This document shows, in pieces, positions 1 through 7,908 of a stretch of DNA of 64,000 bases. This stretch comes from Candidatus Heimdallarchaeota archaeon (GTDB lineage Archaea > Asgardarchaeota > Heimdallarchaeia > Heimdallarchaeales > Heimdallarchaeaceae), in the NCBI GenBank assembly GCA_016840095.1, contig JAEOSZ010000031.1, positions 1-64,000 of the forward strand. Reading direction: 5' to 3'. The number at the start of each line of letters is the position of its first letter. The first letter of the stretch is position 1. The position numbers were made by a program, and so were the translations under genes. Below the pieces are notes generated by a model. The model made no database searches, was not told the origin of the DNA, and saw only the letters and a list, made by a program, of their open reading frames with translations.

Positions 1-617
1 TCAGCAAAAATTTCTGCTCTATCTGCTGCTTCCATAAGATATTTGATCAGTGTTTCTGTATATCGAAACACTTGAAAATCTGTATGATAATCATAGTTTA
101 GTTTCTGTAACTCCCATTGTTTTTCTCTAACTGTTCTTCTCAAATTAGTTATAGTAGTAATATTTTCTCTAGATTTATCGAAATTATCTTGAACATTGAC
201 TACCATTTCATGTAATTGAACACCAATTTTATTGTTCAGTTCAGCTATTTCTTTAATTCCATCTTTCAGATTTTCATTAATTTCTACTTGAGCAAGTAAA
301 AGTTTTCGAACTACAATCTCAATCTTATCTGTGATCTTATCTATATTTTCGATAATTTGAATACGATCAGCTCTTGAAAAAACCATTGTTTCTCTGGAAA
401 AGATTCTTTCAAAAATCTCTTCTTTCACTCTATCTTGTTTCTTCTCTAGAGCAATGGTTTCATCTGCTTCTTTCTGAGCATCAGAGAAATTGCCATCTAC
501 GTAGGCTATAACAGCTTTTTTCATTGAAAGAAATGCATCCTGTGTTAAATCACTACACTCTACAAATAGTTCTTTCAAACTTTTAGCGTGTTTTTTGCGT
601 GAAAATATCTTTATCAC
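1..617 (-). CDS. DUF47/PhoU-like phosphate regulator (3' part outside window)
   Basis: The reading frame runs leftwards from a GTG at 615-617 and leaves the window, giving about 205 residues. It opens MIKIFSRKKHAKSLKELF and then forms an almost wholly helical protein of heptad-rich segments. This matches the DUF47 (TIGR00153, PhoU-related) family, whose members start with a short FxxKK stretch and fold into long helices. Family members usually sit beside PiT phosphate permeases and are thought to modulate phosphate uptake. Any permease partner would lie to the left, out of view. The start was chosen because GTG directly precedes the family-like N terminus and no ATG is available. It is transcribed divergently from the small membrane gene at 700. 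Confidence 0.72.
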   Translation of the reverse strand, partial: MIKIFSRKKHAKSLKELFVECSDLTQDAFLSMKKAVIAYVDGNFSDAQKEADETIALEKKQDRVKEEIFERIFSRETMVFSRADRIQIIENIDKITDKIEIVVRKLLLAQVEINENLKDGIKEIAELNNKIGVQLHEMVVNVQDNFDKSRENITTITNLRRTVREKQWELQKLNYDYHTDFQVFRYTETLIKYLMEAADRAEIFA

Positions 618-671
618 CTTTATTCTCTTCTGTGATTGTTAGATATTAAGTTTTCTCTCAATTAGATTAGA

Positions 672-679
672 TTTAAAAG
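672..679 (+). promoter_or_regulatory. TATA-like box for the gene at 700
   Basis: TTTAAAAG is centred about 25 bases before the ATG at 700, the usual archaeal TATA-to-start-site distance, so the mRNA is probably leaderless. Confidence 0.5.
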
Positions 680-699
680 TAGTAAGATGTAATTTCATA

Positions 700-987
700 A
701 TGAAAGCTCTGATGAACGCTAAGAATAATCCAAGGAATCAAAAATCTGTTGTAGGACAATATAGAAAACTGCGCTACATTTCATTAGGCTTTATATGGTT
801 GTCTTTACTTTTTCTTGGACTAGGAGTAGGTTTTAGGTGGCATTATATTCTTACAATTTGCTTGGTGGTGGGCAGTTTAGTTATTGCTTTTATCCTTCCG
901 TTTACCATCAGAAGAATCAAAAGAAAAAGAGATATGGATCTAGTAAAACTAATGCATATACAAAGTGGTTATAGTGGAAGACTATAG
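700..987 (+). CDS. Small two-TM membrane protein, unknown
   Basis: This 95-residue protein has a basic N terminus (about residues 1-25), two hydrophobic segments (about 26-45 and 49-70) joined by a short turn, and a strongly basic stretch (RRIKRKR, about 71-77) on the cytoplasmic side. The pattern suggests a helical hairpin with both ends inside. I do not recognise a family. The start follows a well-placed TATA-like box; an in-frame ATG at 712 is a weaker alternative. Its 3' end almost touches the end of the convergent radical SAM gene. Confidence 0.6.
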   Translation: MKALMNAKNNPRNQKSVVGQYRKLRYISLGFIWLSLLFLGLGVGFRWHYILTICLVVGSLVIAFILPFTIRRIKRKRDMDLVKLMHIQSGYSGRL

Positions 988-994
988 CTCTAAA

Positions 995-2575
995 TTATAT
1001 CTTACCTTCTAGAAGTTTATCAGATAATGCTCCTATAATTTCTAAAGATATTGTTTTTCCAATAATCTGTTTTTCAGAAAATACACTTATAGCTGGACCA
1101 CTGAAGATTGGATAACCTATGTAGGTATTTGCTCTCTTCTTATCTTTTTCTGCAATAACTACTACTATTTTTTCTCCTATCAATTTCTTCTTTTTCTCAA
1201 AATTAAACCTTATAATAGCTTCCTTAAGCTCTTCTCTTCGGATATCTAGAAGATGACGTTTCCTAGGTAATTCAACATTAGTTACTGTGAAAGGAGAACC
1301 AGGTAAAGAGAGATACTTGTATACAGTGATTTTTTCAGCAAAATCAGAAAGTTGATTTTCAACTATATCCTTTGTTATCTCAAGGGATTTAACAGTTTCT
1401 CCAGGTAAAGAGTGTATAAGATAAATTTGAGGAGATATTCTATTTTCTGAGAAAAACTTAGCAGCATTCAAAGCACTATGTGGATCCGAAGGTCTTCCTA
1501 TCCTATTACTATGTGATGCATCAAATGTTTCACATCCAATGCTTATAGATGTGTTAGGTAGATATTTACCTATTAATTCTGCTACTTCTTTTGTAACTAA
1601 GGATGGTTTTACATTTTCAATTGAAATACTACAAACTTGTTCTTGATTATCCCTGATTTCTGATAGATTTTCAAGAAGTTCTTCTATCATCTTAAAATTT
1701 ACCGGGGGTTGAGTTGGAGAAAATATCTCCTTTTCACCACCTCTAAAGTAATCCAAAAAACCAGGTGCAGAAAGAACTATTCTTCTAGCACCAACCTTAA
1801 ACAATGATTCAACTTCCTGAATAGCTAATTCTAATTCTTTACTTCTCGGAGCTCCAAATGTTGCAGAAACAGAACAGAAACCGCAACCTGCAGGGATATC
1901 TTCAGGACAATCTCCTGTATTGATAATATCTGGATCATCACATACTCCACATTCACTGCATCCTCCAGCTGTTTGAACTAAATCTCCTCTGTAATGGTTT
2001 GAACATCCTCTGACTAGTTCTACATAAACCTTCGAAAACCAGTAATCAGGATAATCTATTATTCTTTCTGTAGAAGGAAGATGATCTTCAAATAGAAATT
2101 TTCTAGCATCTTGAACTATTATTGTTTCTTTTCTTTTCTCTACAGTAAAATTGTTTGTAAATTGATCATCTTCAAAGAAATCTGCATCAAAATCATTACT
2201 AATTAAATATTCAACAATACCTTCTCCTTCTCCTCTAACACCAATATCAAATTTGATCTCCTCTGAAATTTTCTGTTCAGATAAAATTGGTCCACCAATT
2301 ATGATTTTGCTATGAGGATGATTTTTTGTTATTTTTCTAACAGCTTTTTGAGTAGCAATTTTATCGACTGACATTGCACTGATGAGAAATACATCAATAG
2401 AATCAGAAATTACATCTCTATCCTCTAGAAAATCTTCGACTCTTTTAATTCGAACAAATTGCTTGTGTTTTTCAAATATTCCAGCCAATAACCGCGGTCC
2501 CACACCTATAGCATCTCGAGAAAATTTCCTTCTGCCCTCATTAGCTGCTAAAGCATCTACGATTAGAGCTTTCAT
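995..2575 (-). CDS. COG1031-type radical SAM protein with B12-binding-like N domain
   Basis: The 526-residue protein begins MKALIVDALAANEGRRKFSR followed by DAIGVGPR, the hallmark opening of archaeal COG1031 Fe-S oxidoreductases. Residues about 1-140 look like a B12-binding/Rossmann domain (IIIGGPILS, then GVRGEGE). The radical SAM barrel follows with a Cys-rich entry: CSECGVC, then a Cys seven residues before GCGFCSV, so the cluster spacing is not the textbook CxxxCxxC. The last ~60 residues look like a small beta domain resembling TRAM. The substrate is unknown. The ATG at 2575 was preferred to a TTG at 2584 because family members start MKxLIxDA. It probably acts in the cytoplasm on RNA or a cofactor, but that is inference. 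Confidence 0.75.
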   Translation of the reverse strand: MKALIVDALAANEGRRKFSRDAIGVGPRLLAGIFEKHKQFVRIKRVEDFLEDRDVISDSIDVFLISAMSVDKIATQKAVRKITKNHPHSKIIIGGPILSEQKISEEIKFDIGVRGEGEGIVEYLISNDFDADFFEDDQFTNNFTVEKRKETIIVQDARKFLFEDHLPSTERIIDYPDYWFSKVYVELVRGCSNHYRGDLVQTAGGCSECGVCDDPDIINTGDCPEDIPAGCGFCSVSATFGAPRSKELELAIQEVESLFKVGARRIVLSAPGFLDYFRGGEKEIFSPTQPPVNFKMIEELLENLSEIRDNQEQVCSISIENVKPSLVTKEVAELIGKYLPNTSISIGCETFDASHSNRIGRPSDPHSALNAAKFFSENRISPQIYLIHSLPGETVKSLEITKDIVENQLSDFAEKITVYKYLSLPGSPFTVTNVELPRKRHLLDIRREELKEAIIRFNFEKKKKLIGEKIVVVIAEKDKKRANTYIGYPIFSGPAISVFSEKQIIGKTISLEIIGALSDKLLEGKI

Positions 2576-2670
2576 TAACTGCAAGCTTTATTTCCCCTAT
2601 TTATTTCTTTTTTATGACTAATTTTCCCAAAATACTAAAAATTTAGTCAAAAAAATAAGTTTAGATGAAA

Positions 2671-2680
2671 AAATATAAAT
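2671..2680 (+). promoter_or_regulatory. TATA box of the aIF1 operon
   Basis: AAATATAAAT is centred 28 bases before the GTG at 2704, consistent with a leaderless aIF1 message. Confidence 0.55.
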
Positions 2681-2703
2681 AACATCTTAACCTTTCAATA
2701 TTT

Positions 2704-3021
2704 GTGCTTGAAGACGAATTATGTATGGTATGTGGCTTACCTCAGGATCTTTGCGTCTGTGAAGAGATAGCCAAGGAAGAACAAATTATTAGGGTGTTTT
2801 TGGAGAGAAGAAGGTATGGTAAGAATTATACTCTTATTACTGGAATTGATCCAAATGAAGTCGATCTTAGCGCTTTAGCTAAGAAATTGAAGACCAAACT
2901 TGCTTGCGGTGGAACTTATAAAGAAGGAAGAATAGAACTTCAAGGAGACCATAGGTACAAAATCAAAGGTATTCTCGAAGATTCTGGTTTTGCTGCAAAT
3001 AACATAGAAGTACAATTCTAG
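2704..3021 (+). CDS. Translation initiation factor aIF1 (SUI1)
   Basis: This 105-residue protein is the archaeal homologue of eIF1, which binds the small ribosomal subunit near the P site and enforces start-codon selection. An N-terminal Cys knuckle (CMVCGLPQDLCVC, about residues 8-20) precedes the SUI1 fold: a basic hairpin with RRRYGKNYTLITG, then KLKTKLACGGTYKEG and a C-terminal strand-helix ending NIEVQF. Length and both SUI1 signatures fit. The start is GTG, supported by the TATA box at 2671-2680. It lies four bases ahead of a zinc-ribbon gene, with which it is probably co-transcribed. Confidence 0.93.
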   Translation: MLEDELCMVCGLPQDLCVCEEIAKEEQIIRVFLERRRYGKNYTLITGIDPNEVDLSALAKKLKTKLACGGTYKEGRIELQGDHRYKIKGILEDSGFAANNIEVQF

Positions 3022-3025
3022 TTAG

Positions 3026-3304
3026 GTGGACTCAATTAGACAGAAAAAAAAAGATACCCCTGAAGACAAAGCTTCAAAGGCTAAAGTAAAAAGAGGTTCA
3101 AGTGACGAAATTGTAAAAGTTTGTCCTGTTTGTTTTTTTCCAACAAAAATTGAAGCTGGTTTTTTTGTTCTGTATCATTTTACATGTACTAATGAAACCT
3201 GCAGCTGGCAAGGCCCAACTCCTATAGAAGTGTATCTTGAAGACTACAAAGAGTTCGTTGATGAACATCAAGAAGTTGCCCATATACTAGAATCCGATGA
3301 TTAG
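3026..3304 (+). CDS. Zinc-ribbon protein co-transcribed with aIF1
   Basis: This 92-residue protein has a lysine-rich N terminus (about 1-28), a CPVC knuckle (about 33-36) and a second CxxxxC pair (CTNETC, about 54-59) followed by an acidic C-terminal half. The two Cys pairs make a probable zinc ribbon. It starts with GTG four bases after the aIF1 stop, so the two genes form an operon, which hints at a role near the ribosome or in transcription. No family name can be given safely. Confidence 0.65.
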   Translation: MDSIRQKKKDTPEDKASKAKVKRGSSDEIVKVCPVCFFPTKIEAGFFVLYHFTCTNETCSWQGPTPIEVYLEDYKEFVDEHQEVAHILESDD

Positions 3305-3342
3305 AAATATTTATCAAACTATCATCAACTTTAGGAATAATT

Positions 3343-4179
3343 ATGAATACTGCAATAGTTATAGATAGCTCCACTGAGATATCCCAGAAACTCTATTCTA
3401 AGTACAACATCTACCCTTTAGGTTATGTTGTAAGAGACTCTAATAATCAAACACACGTAGAGAGAACAAAAATTCAAACTCTAGAAACAAATAAACTCCT
3501 ATCAATTATTGCTAAGGACAAACAAACAGATCTTTTTGCACCAAGTATAAAGGACTTTGTAGAAATCTATACTTTTCTTGCAGAAGAATTTGATTCTTTG
3601 ATAAGTATTCATTCTTCATTAGCTACTCCAGTTGTATTTGAAAATGCATTAGTAGCAAAAAAGATGGTCTCAGAAATAAGCATTGATGTTATAGACACAC
3701 ATACTATGGGTTCTTCCTCAGGTTTGTTTGTTGAAGAATTGTCAAAATTCATTTCATCTGCTAAGAGTATCAATGAAATCCGAAAAGAAGCCATCAGTCT
3801 AGATAAACATATCAACTCATTTATAATTACTAGAAATGAGTTTTTGAATTCAGATGAACTGAAAAGAATTGAATGGAGAAAGAATCTAAATCTATCATTC
3901 AAATCGTATTATTTGTTCAATTATTTCCATACTACATGGAAATCCGTTTCCAATAGCAGATCAACTAAAAATCTCTTTAATAATATTCAGAAAAAACTAG
4001 AAGTAACAACTAGAACAAAGGATCTAAAAAACGTTTATTACACATCAAGTTCAAACTTCGCTTCTGATGCTAAAACTACTCTTAGCAAGATAAAGAAAAT
4101 TCCAAAGACTGAATCAAATCCCTCTCTAGTAGCATCATTTCTATTGGGAAATAATTACTTCGATATTTCCTATGTTTGA
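3343..4179 (+). CDS. Divergent DegV-like fatty-acid-binding protein
   Basis: This 278-residue protein starts MNTAIVIDSSTEIS, as DegV proteins do (IxTDSxADI), and keeps ISIHSSLATP where DegV has the ISSxLSGT loop and VIDTHTMGSSSG where DegV has the second ligand loop. DegV (FakB) proteins bind a single fatty acid between two alpha/beta domains. The C-terminal half is much more divergent than in the two DegV genes at 6966 and 7909 and lacks the LKxLxxGGRLS motif, so ligand binding may differ. A TATA box (about 3305-3315) precedes it. Confidence 0.6.
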   Translation: MNTAIVIDSSTEISQKLYSKYNIYPLGYVVRDSNNQTHVERTKIQTLETNKLLSIIAKDKQTDLFAPSIKDFVEIYTFLAEEFDSLISIHSSLATPVVFENALVAKKMVSEISIDVIDTHTMGSSSGLFVEELSKFISSAKSINEIRKEAISLDKHINSFIITRNEFLNSDELKRIEWRKNLNLSFKSYYLFNYFHTTWKSVSNSRSTKNLFNNIQKKLEVTTRTKDLKNVYYTSSSNFASDAKTTLSKIKKIPKTESNPSLVASFLLGNNYFDISYV

Positions 4180-4188
4180 ATAAAAATA

Positions 4189-4998
4189 CTAGATTCGATA
4201 AAAGGAACAAGTATTGTTGAAAGTTATATTAGCTAATAGTTTCTCATCAATTTCTAGAATTTCAGATGCTTTCTTACATAGAATAGGCACACTCGAAGGA
4301 TCATTGTTAACTCCTTTTTCTAGTGAATGAAAGGGACTATCTGTTTCAAACATTAAACTATCTAACGAAGTTGCTCCTAGGATTTTTTGAAAATTCTTTC
4401 TATAAACCGTACTTGTTGGAACAGTAATATACCAGGAAAGTTTAGAAATCTCTCTTGCTTGTTCTTCTGACCCACCAAAGCAATGCATCAAGACGTCTTC
4501 TGCACCTTTTTCTTTGAGAATTTCTATGGCTTCCTTTTCAGCTCCTCTGGAATGAATAACTATAGGTTTGTCTTGTTCTTGAGCAAAATCGATTAACTTT
4601 CGAAAATATTTTTCTTGTTGTTTTCTTAAAGCAGATTCCTTGATCCAATGAAAATCAAGACCTATTTCTCCAATTGCTACTATCTTTTCTTGATTTTCAT
4701 TATAGAATTCTACAAACTGATCATATCTCTCTTGAGATATCTTAGTAGTCTCAACACCAATTGAGAGATAGATTTCTTTGAACTCTGTGGTTTCTAGAGC
4801 AAATTCATATTTACCCTTCTCTAGAGCACTATTAACAATAACTTTGACATTGGCTTTTTGTGATTTTTCAACTATTATTTCAATATCTTCTTTTGAAAAC
4901 CAATCTGGAATCAGGTGGCAATGTCCGTCTGCATAGACTAACCCTTCTTTCTCTTTCCTTATCAAAGATGAATCTGTTTGAAAAACCATTATTTTCAC
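4189..4998 (-). CDS. TatD-family metal-dependent hydrolase/DNase
   Basis: About 269 residues. It carries the TatD signatures in order: DGHCHL (metal ligands HxH), AIGEIGLDFHW (Glu ligand), VIHSRG, LMHCFGGS and FETDSPF, the last supplying the Asp ligand. TatD enzymes are amidohydrolase-fold 3'-5' exonucleases or phosphoesterases acting on DNA or nucleotide substrates. The gene lies one base downstream of the Get3-like gene with a GTG start at 4998 (an ATG at 4989 is the alternative), so the two are co-transcribed and probably translationally coupled. The operon gives no obvious functional link. Confidence 0.88.
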   Translation of the reverse strand: MKIMVFQTDSSLIRKEKEGLVYADGHCHLIPDWFSKEDIEIIVEKSQKANVKVIVNSALEKGKYEFALETTEFKEIYLSIGVETTKISQERYDQFVEFYNENQEKIVAIGEIGLDFHWIKESALRKQQEKYFRKLIDFAQEQDKPIVIHSRGAEKEAIEILKEKGAEDVLMHCFGGSEEQAREISKLSWYITVPTSTVYRKNFQKILGATSLDSLMFETDSPFHSLEKGVNNDPSSVPILCKKASEILEIDEKLLANITFNNTCSFYRI

Positions 4999-4999
4999 T

Positions 5000-5977
5000 C
5001 TAAAGTAATTTTTCTTTAAAAACTTGAAGCATTTTCAAACCTCTTATCTCACTATCTAAAGCTTCAATTTCTGTGATAATAGTATCTGGAAATGCTGATT
5101 TGATATATTTGATGTTTTTCCTATGCTCTTTATTCCTATGCATGCAGTAAGAACATTGATCATTTGGTGGATTTATTTGATTTACAACAGCAAACTTATG
5201 AGGAATAAGATGTTGATCCAATTCCTCTACTAGTCTTTCTGTTTCAAAAATACTCATCATGGTAGGAATTAGAACCTTAACAAACTGTGTCTGTTCTGGA
5301 TCCATTAATTTATCTCTTGCAACTAACACTTTTTCCTTCATAGCTTCGAGTGTTTCAACAGTACGATCCTTTTCTTGACCTCCGCCGAACAATGATTTCA
5401 TCATAGTCATTGCATTAGAAAGGAATGTTTTCATTTTCAGCATTCTACCTAAGAATGAATCAAGAAATTCAGGTATATTTAATAGACGCAAAGTGTGACC
5501 TGTCGGAGCAGTATCAAGGACTACTGTATCATATATTTCATCTTCAGCATATTCAAGGATTTTTGCAAAAGATAGAGCTTCATCCATACCAGGAGGAGGG
5601 ATAGATTGTAAGTCCTGCCCTAATCCTTGTTGTAATTCTCCTAAACCAGGAATTGCCGCAAATTGCGAAAATTGATCTGTACCTATAGGTTGTCCAATGG
5701 ATTTGGATATTTCATCACCAGCAGCAGCTGGATTAATTTCCAGTGCAAATAGATCACCAACTACTCCTTTAACTTTAGTAATTTCTCCTTTTGAGAAATC
5801 CTTATCAAACGAATCTGAAATACTGTGAGCGGGATCTGTAGAGATGATTAATACTCTTTTTCCTGCTTCTGCTAAAGCAATTGCTAAGGTTGAAGCAACG
5901 CTTGTTTTACCAACTCCACCTTTACCACCAACAAGGATGTATTTTAGATCCATATTCACAATTTCTTTTAAAGACAT
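5000..5977 (-). CDS. Get3/ArsA-family ATPase (tail-anchored protein targeting)
   Basis: This 325-residue protein has the deviant P-loop GGKGGVGKT (about 17-25), the switch I segment STDPAHSISDSF, switch II DTAPTGHTLRLL and a CSYC pair (about 275-278) that in Get3/TRC40 binds zinc at the dimer interface. Get3 chaperones tail-anchored membrane proteins to the membrane using ATP; ArsA arsenite pumps share the fold but are usually duplicated and carry arsenite-binding Cys. The methionine-rich helices (LGRMLKMKTF, NAMTMMKSLF) fit a TMD-binding groove. ATG 5977 suits a TATA box at about 6000-6010 (leaderless); GTG 5986 and ATG 5953 are alternatives. Operon with tatD; the TRAP-beta-like gene lies just upstream on the same strand. 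Confidence 0.88.
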   Translation of the reverse strand: MSLKEIVNMDLKYILVGGKGGVGKTSVASTLAIALAEAGKRVLIISTDPAHSISDSFDKDFSKGEITKVKGVVGDLFALEINPAAAGDEISKSIGQPIGTDQFSQFAAIPGLGELQQGLGQDLQSIPPPGMDEALSFAKILEYAEDEIYDTVVLDTAPTGHTLRLLNIPEFLDSFLGRMLKMKTFLSNAMTMMKSLFGGGQEKDRTVETLEAMKEKVLVARDKLMDPEQTQFVKVLIPTMMSIFETERLVEELDQHLIPHKFAVVNQINPPNDQCSYCMHRNKEHRKNIKYIKSAFPDTIITEIEALDSEIRGLKMLQVFKEKLL

Positions 5978-6045
5978 CAAAATCACTTGTTTATAGTGAT
6001 ATATAAAATATGAGATTTGTGGAATAATTGAGAAAGAAGTAGAAA

Positions 6046-6822
6046 CTATCTTCTCTTCTTAGTTTTACGTTTGACTTGTTTTTTACTCTTCTGAGCAGTA
6101 GCACCAGTTTTTGTTTTCTCTTTTTCTTTTTTCTTTCTGACCTCTTGGGGTCTCTTAAAGAGAAGGTAATCCCCTAATACTAAGGCACCTATACCAGCAG
6201 CTATTGCAAGTGAATAATATAGAATATTCAACCATAACTTTTTGTCTAAAACTACTACATTTTGAGGTTTAATTGAGATAATTACAAATCTTTGTGATTG
6301 AGCATGAAACTCTTCCTCTGTTATATTGTAATATTCTATTGTAGTTGGTTCAAGTGTAAAATTTCCTTCTTCTATAGGTTTGAAGTAATAATTGTAATAG
6401 ATGGTTGCATTGGGTTCAACAATAACATAATTCTGAGTAGTAAGATTTAAGCTTGAAATAGCCCAATCTGAAAAGCTTGGATCTACAGTAGTTAGATTAT
6501 ATGCAGTTAAATTACCAATATTCTTTATTGTAATGTTGACAAAAATCCACTCATTATTGTCAGGATTTATCTCTGTGTCATTAACATCCTTAGAAATGTC
6601 AAGAATAGGTCTATTAAGGAAAGAATCATTAACTTGGTTAAAAATTGGTGAGATATTGTTTTCAGTTGTGATAGTCGAAATTTCCACATTTTGAAGAGCT
6701 ACTCCATTTGATGAAGCGCTTGAAATTGTTAAGCCTAGAATTAGTATAATAGTCAGATATACGGCTGTTGAATTGAAGATTCTCTTAAGCATCGATTTCT
6801 TATTCCTTAAACTTCTAAACAT
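6046..6822 (-). CDS. TRAP-beta (SSR2)-like membrane protein
   Basis: 258 residues: a signal peptide (about 11-37), an extracytoplasmic beta-sandwich domain (about 50-190) rich in N-glycosylation sequons (NDS, NIT, NLT, NAT, NFT), one C-terminal TM (about 196-222) and a very basic tail of ~35 residues. The core reads VNITIKNIGNLTAYNLTTVD, then DPSFSDW, then an IVEPNATIYYNYYFKPIEEG stretch followed by NFT and TIEYYN. This parallels eukaryotic translocon-associated protein beta (ordered features: a YNxxNxGxxxAxxVxLxDxSFPxxxF run, a PxxNVSHxxxLxPxxxG run, FNFTxAxITY). The parallel was recognised by eye from memory of TRAP-beta. The ATG at 6822 was chosen; ATG 6792 would leave a tidier signal peptide. 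Likely role: at the Sec translocon or in membrane protein biogenesis. Confidence 0.66.
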   Translation of the reverse strand: MFRSLRNKKSMLKRIFNSTAVYLTIILILGLTISSASSNGVALQNVEISTITTENNISPIFNQVNDSFLNRPILDISKDVNDTEINPDNNEWIFVNITIKNIGNLTAYNLTTVDPSFSDWAISSLNLTTQNYVIVEPNATIYYNYYFKPIEEGNFTLEPTTIEYYNITEEEFHAQSQRFVIISIKPQNVVVLDKKLWLNILYYSLAIAAGIGALVLGDYLLFKRPQEVRKKKEKEKTKTGATAQKSKKQVKRKTKKRR

Positions 6823-6837
6823 GCATGAATCAGCCAA

Positions 6838-6848
6838 CTTAAATATTT
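6838..6848 (-). promoter_or_regulatory. TATA-like box of the TRAP-beta-like gene
   Basis: AAATATTTAAG on the minus strand is centred 21 bases upstream of the ATG at 6822 and 51 bases upstream of the alternative ATG at 6792. Confidence 0.45.
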
Positions 6849-6965
6849 TGCTCTTCTGTATTTTTCTTCACTTATATCTGCAAACAAAGTATCAGGAGTA
6901 GTAGATATTCTCTGTTCATATAAGTAGTAAATGTTTAAAAAAAAGCTAATTTTGATAGTAAAGCT

Positions 6966-7853
6966 ATGACAGTTAAGATTATATGTGATTCTAGTGCAGA
7001 TTTAAACTTGCCAAAAGACAAAACCTTATACGAAAAATATGACGTTGAATGGGTTCCTATGCAAGTTATGTTTGGTACAGAAGCCTATAAAGAAATGGTT
7101 GATATCAGCGTTTCAGAATTTTATAAGAAGCTTTCTCATACAAAAGAACATCCTACTACTTCTCAATCAACTCAAGCTGATTTACTTGCAGCTTATGAGA
7201 AATATTCAGACAAATTTGATGAAATTATCTCAATACATCTCTCTGGTGAACTTAGTGGTGCAGTTGCTAATGCTCGAATGGCTAAGAAGATGTATGATAG
7301 AAAAAATAAAGATGGAGCAAAAATACACATTTATGATACAAGATTTGCAAGTTCACCTTTTGGTGTGACAGTTTTGAAAGCAGCAAAACTTGTCAAAGAA
7401 GGTCTGAATGCTGAAGAGATCATATCAAAACTCGAAGAGTGGAGAACAAAAAATCTCTCGTTCTACTTTACTGTAAGTGACCTGAAATGGCTATATGATG
7501 GTGGAAGATTAAGTGCAACAAAATATAGATTAGGTTCCCTATTGAAGAAGAAACCAATTCTCACATTCGATGACGGTAAAATTGTACCTTACAAAAGCAC
7601 AAAAGGTCTTGATAAAGCCGTACAAGCAATTTTTGCAAAACAACTTGAAGATTTACAAGCCAATCCTGATGAAGTAACCTTACATTTTGGTCACGCAGAA
7701 TTTTACAACGAAGTAAAAGCTTATGCTAAAAAATTCAAAGAACAGTATCCTGGATTGAAAATTGGGGAAACCCTAACGATTGGTGCTGCAATAGGTTCCC
7801 ATACCGGTCCAGGGACCATTGTTATGGTAATGACCAAAGACTTTGAGTATTAA
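6966..7853 (+). CDS. DegV-family fatty-acid-binding protein (1)
   Basis: 295 residues with a complete DegV fold: TVKIICDSSADLN at the N terminus, HPTTSQST, IISIHLSGELSGAV, IYDTRFASSPFG, the LKWLYDGGRLS lid motif and a C-terminal GAAIGSHTGPGT. DegV/FakB proteins bind a fatty acid and in bacteria present it to a kinase. The role in archaea is unknown but may concern isoprenoid or fatty acyl ligands. It is preceded by a TATA-like run at about 6934-6943 and followed after 55 bases by a second DegV gene with its own TATA box, so the pair is a tandem duplication under separate promoters. Confidence 0.9.
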   Translation: MTVKIICDSSADLNLPKDKTLYEKYDVEWVPMQVMFGTEAYKEMVDISVSEFYKKLSHTKEHPTTSQSTQADLLAAYEKYSDKFDEIISIHLSGELSGAVANARMAKKMYDRKNKDGAKIHIYDTRFASSPFGVTVLKAAKLVKEGLNAEEIISKLEEWRTKNLSFYFTVSDLKWLYDGGRLSATKYRLGSLLKKKPILTFDDGKIVPYKSTKGLDKAVQAIFAKQLEDLQANPDEVTLHFGHAEFYNEVKAYAKKFKEQYPGLKIGETLTIGAAIGSHTGPGTIVMVMTKDFEY

Positions 7854-7908
7854 GTAAAACAAGCAAAGTTTAAATTCATCTCCTTTTCTTTTCCTTTAGG
7901 TTTAAGAG

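Noticed and set aside
7039..7368. 109-codon ORF inside the first DegV gene
   Set aside because: Out-of-frame shadow of a gene with full DegV motifs.
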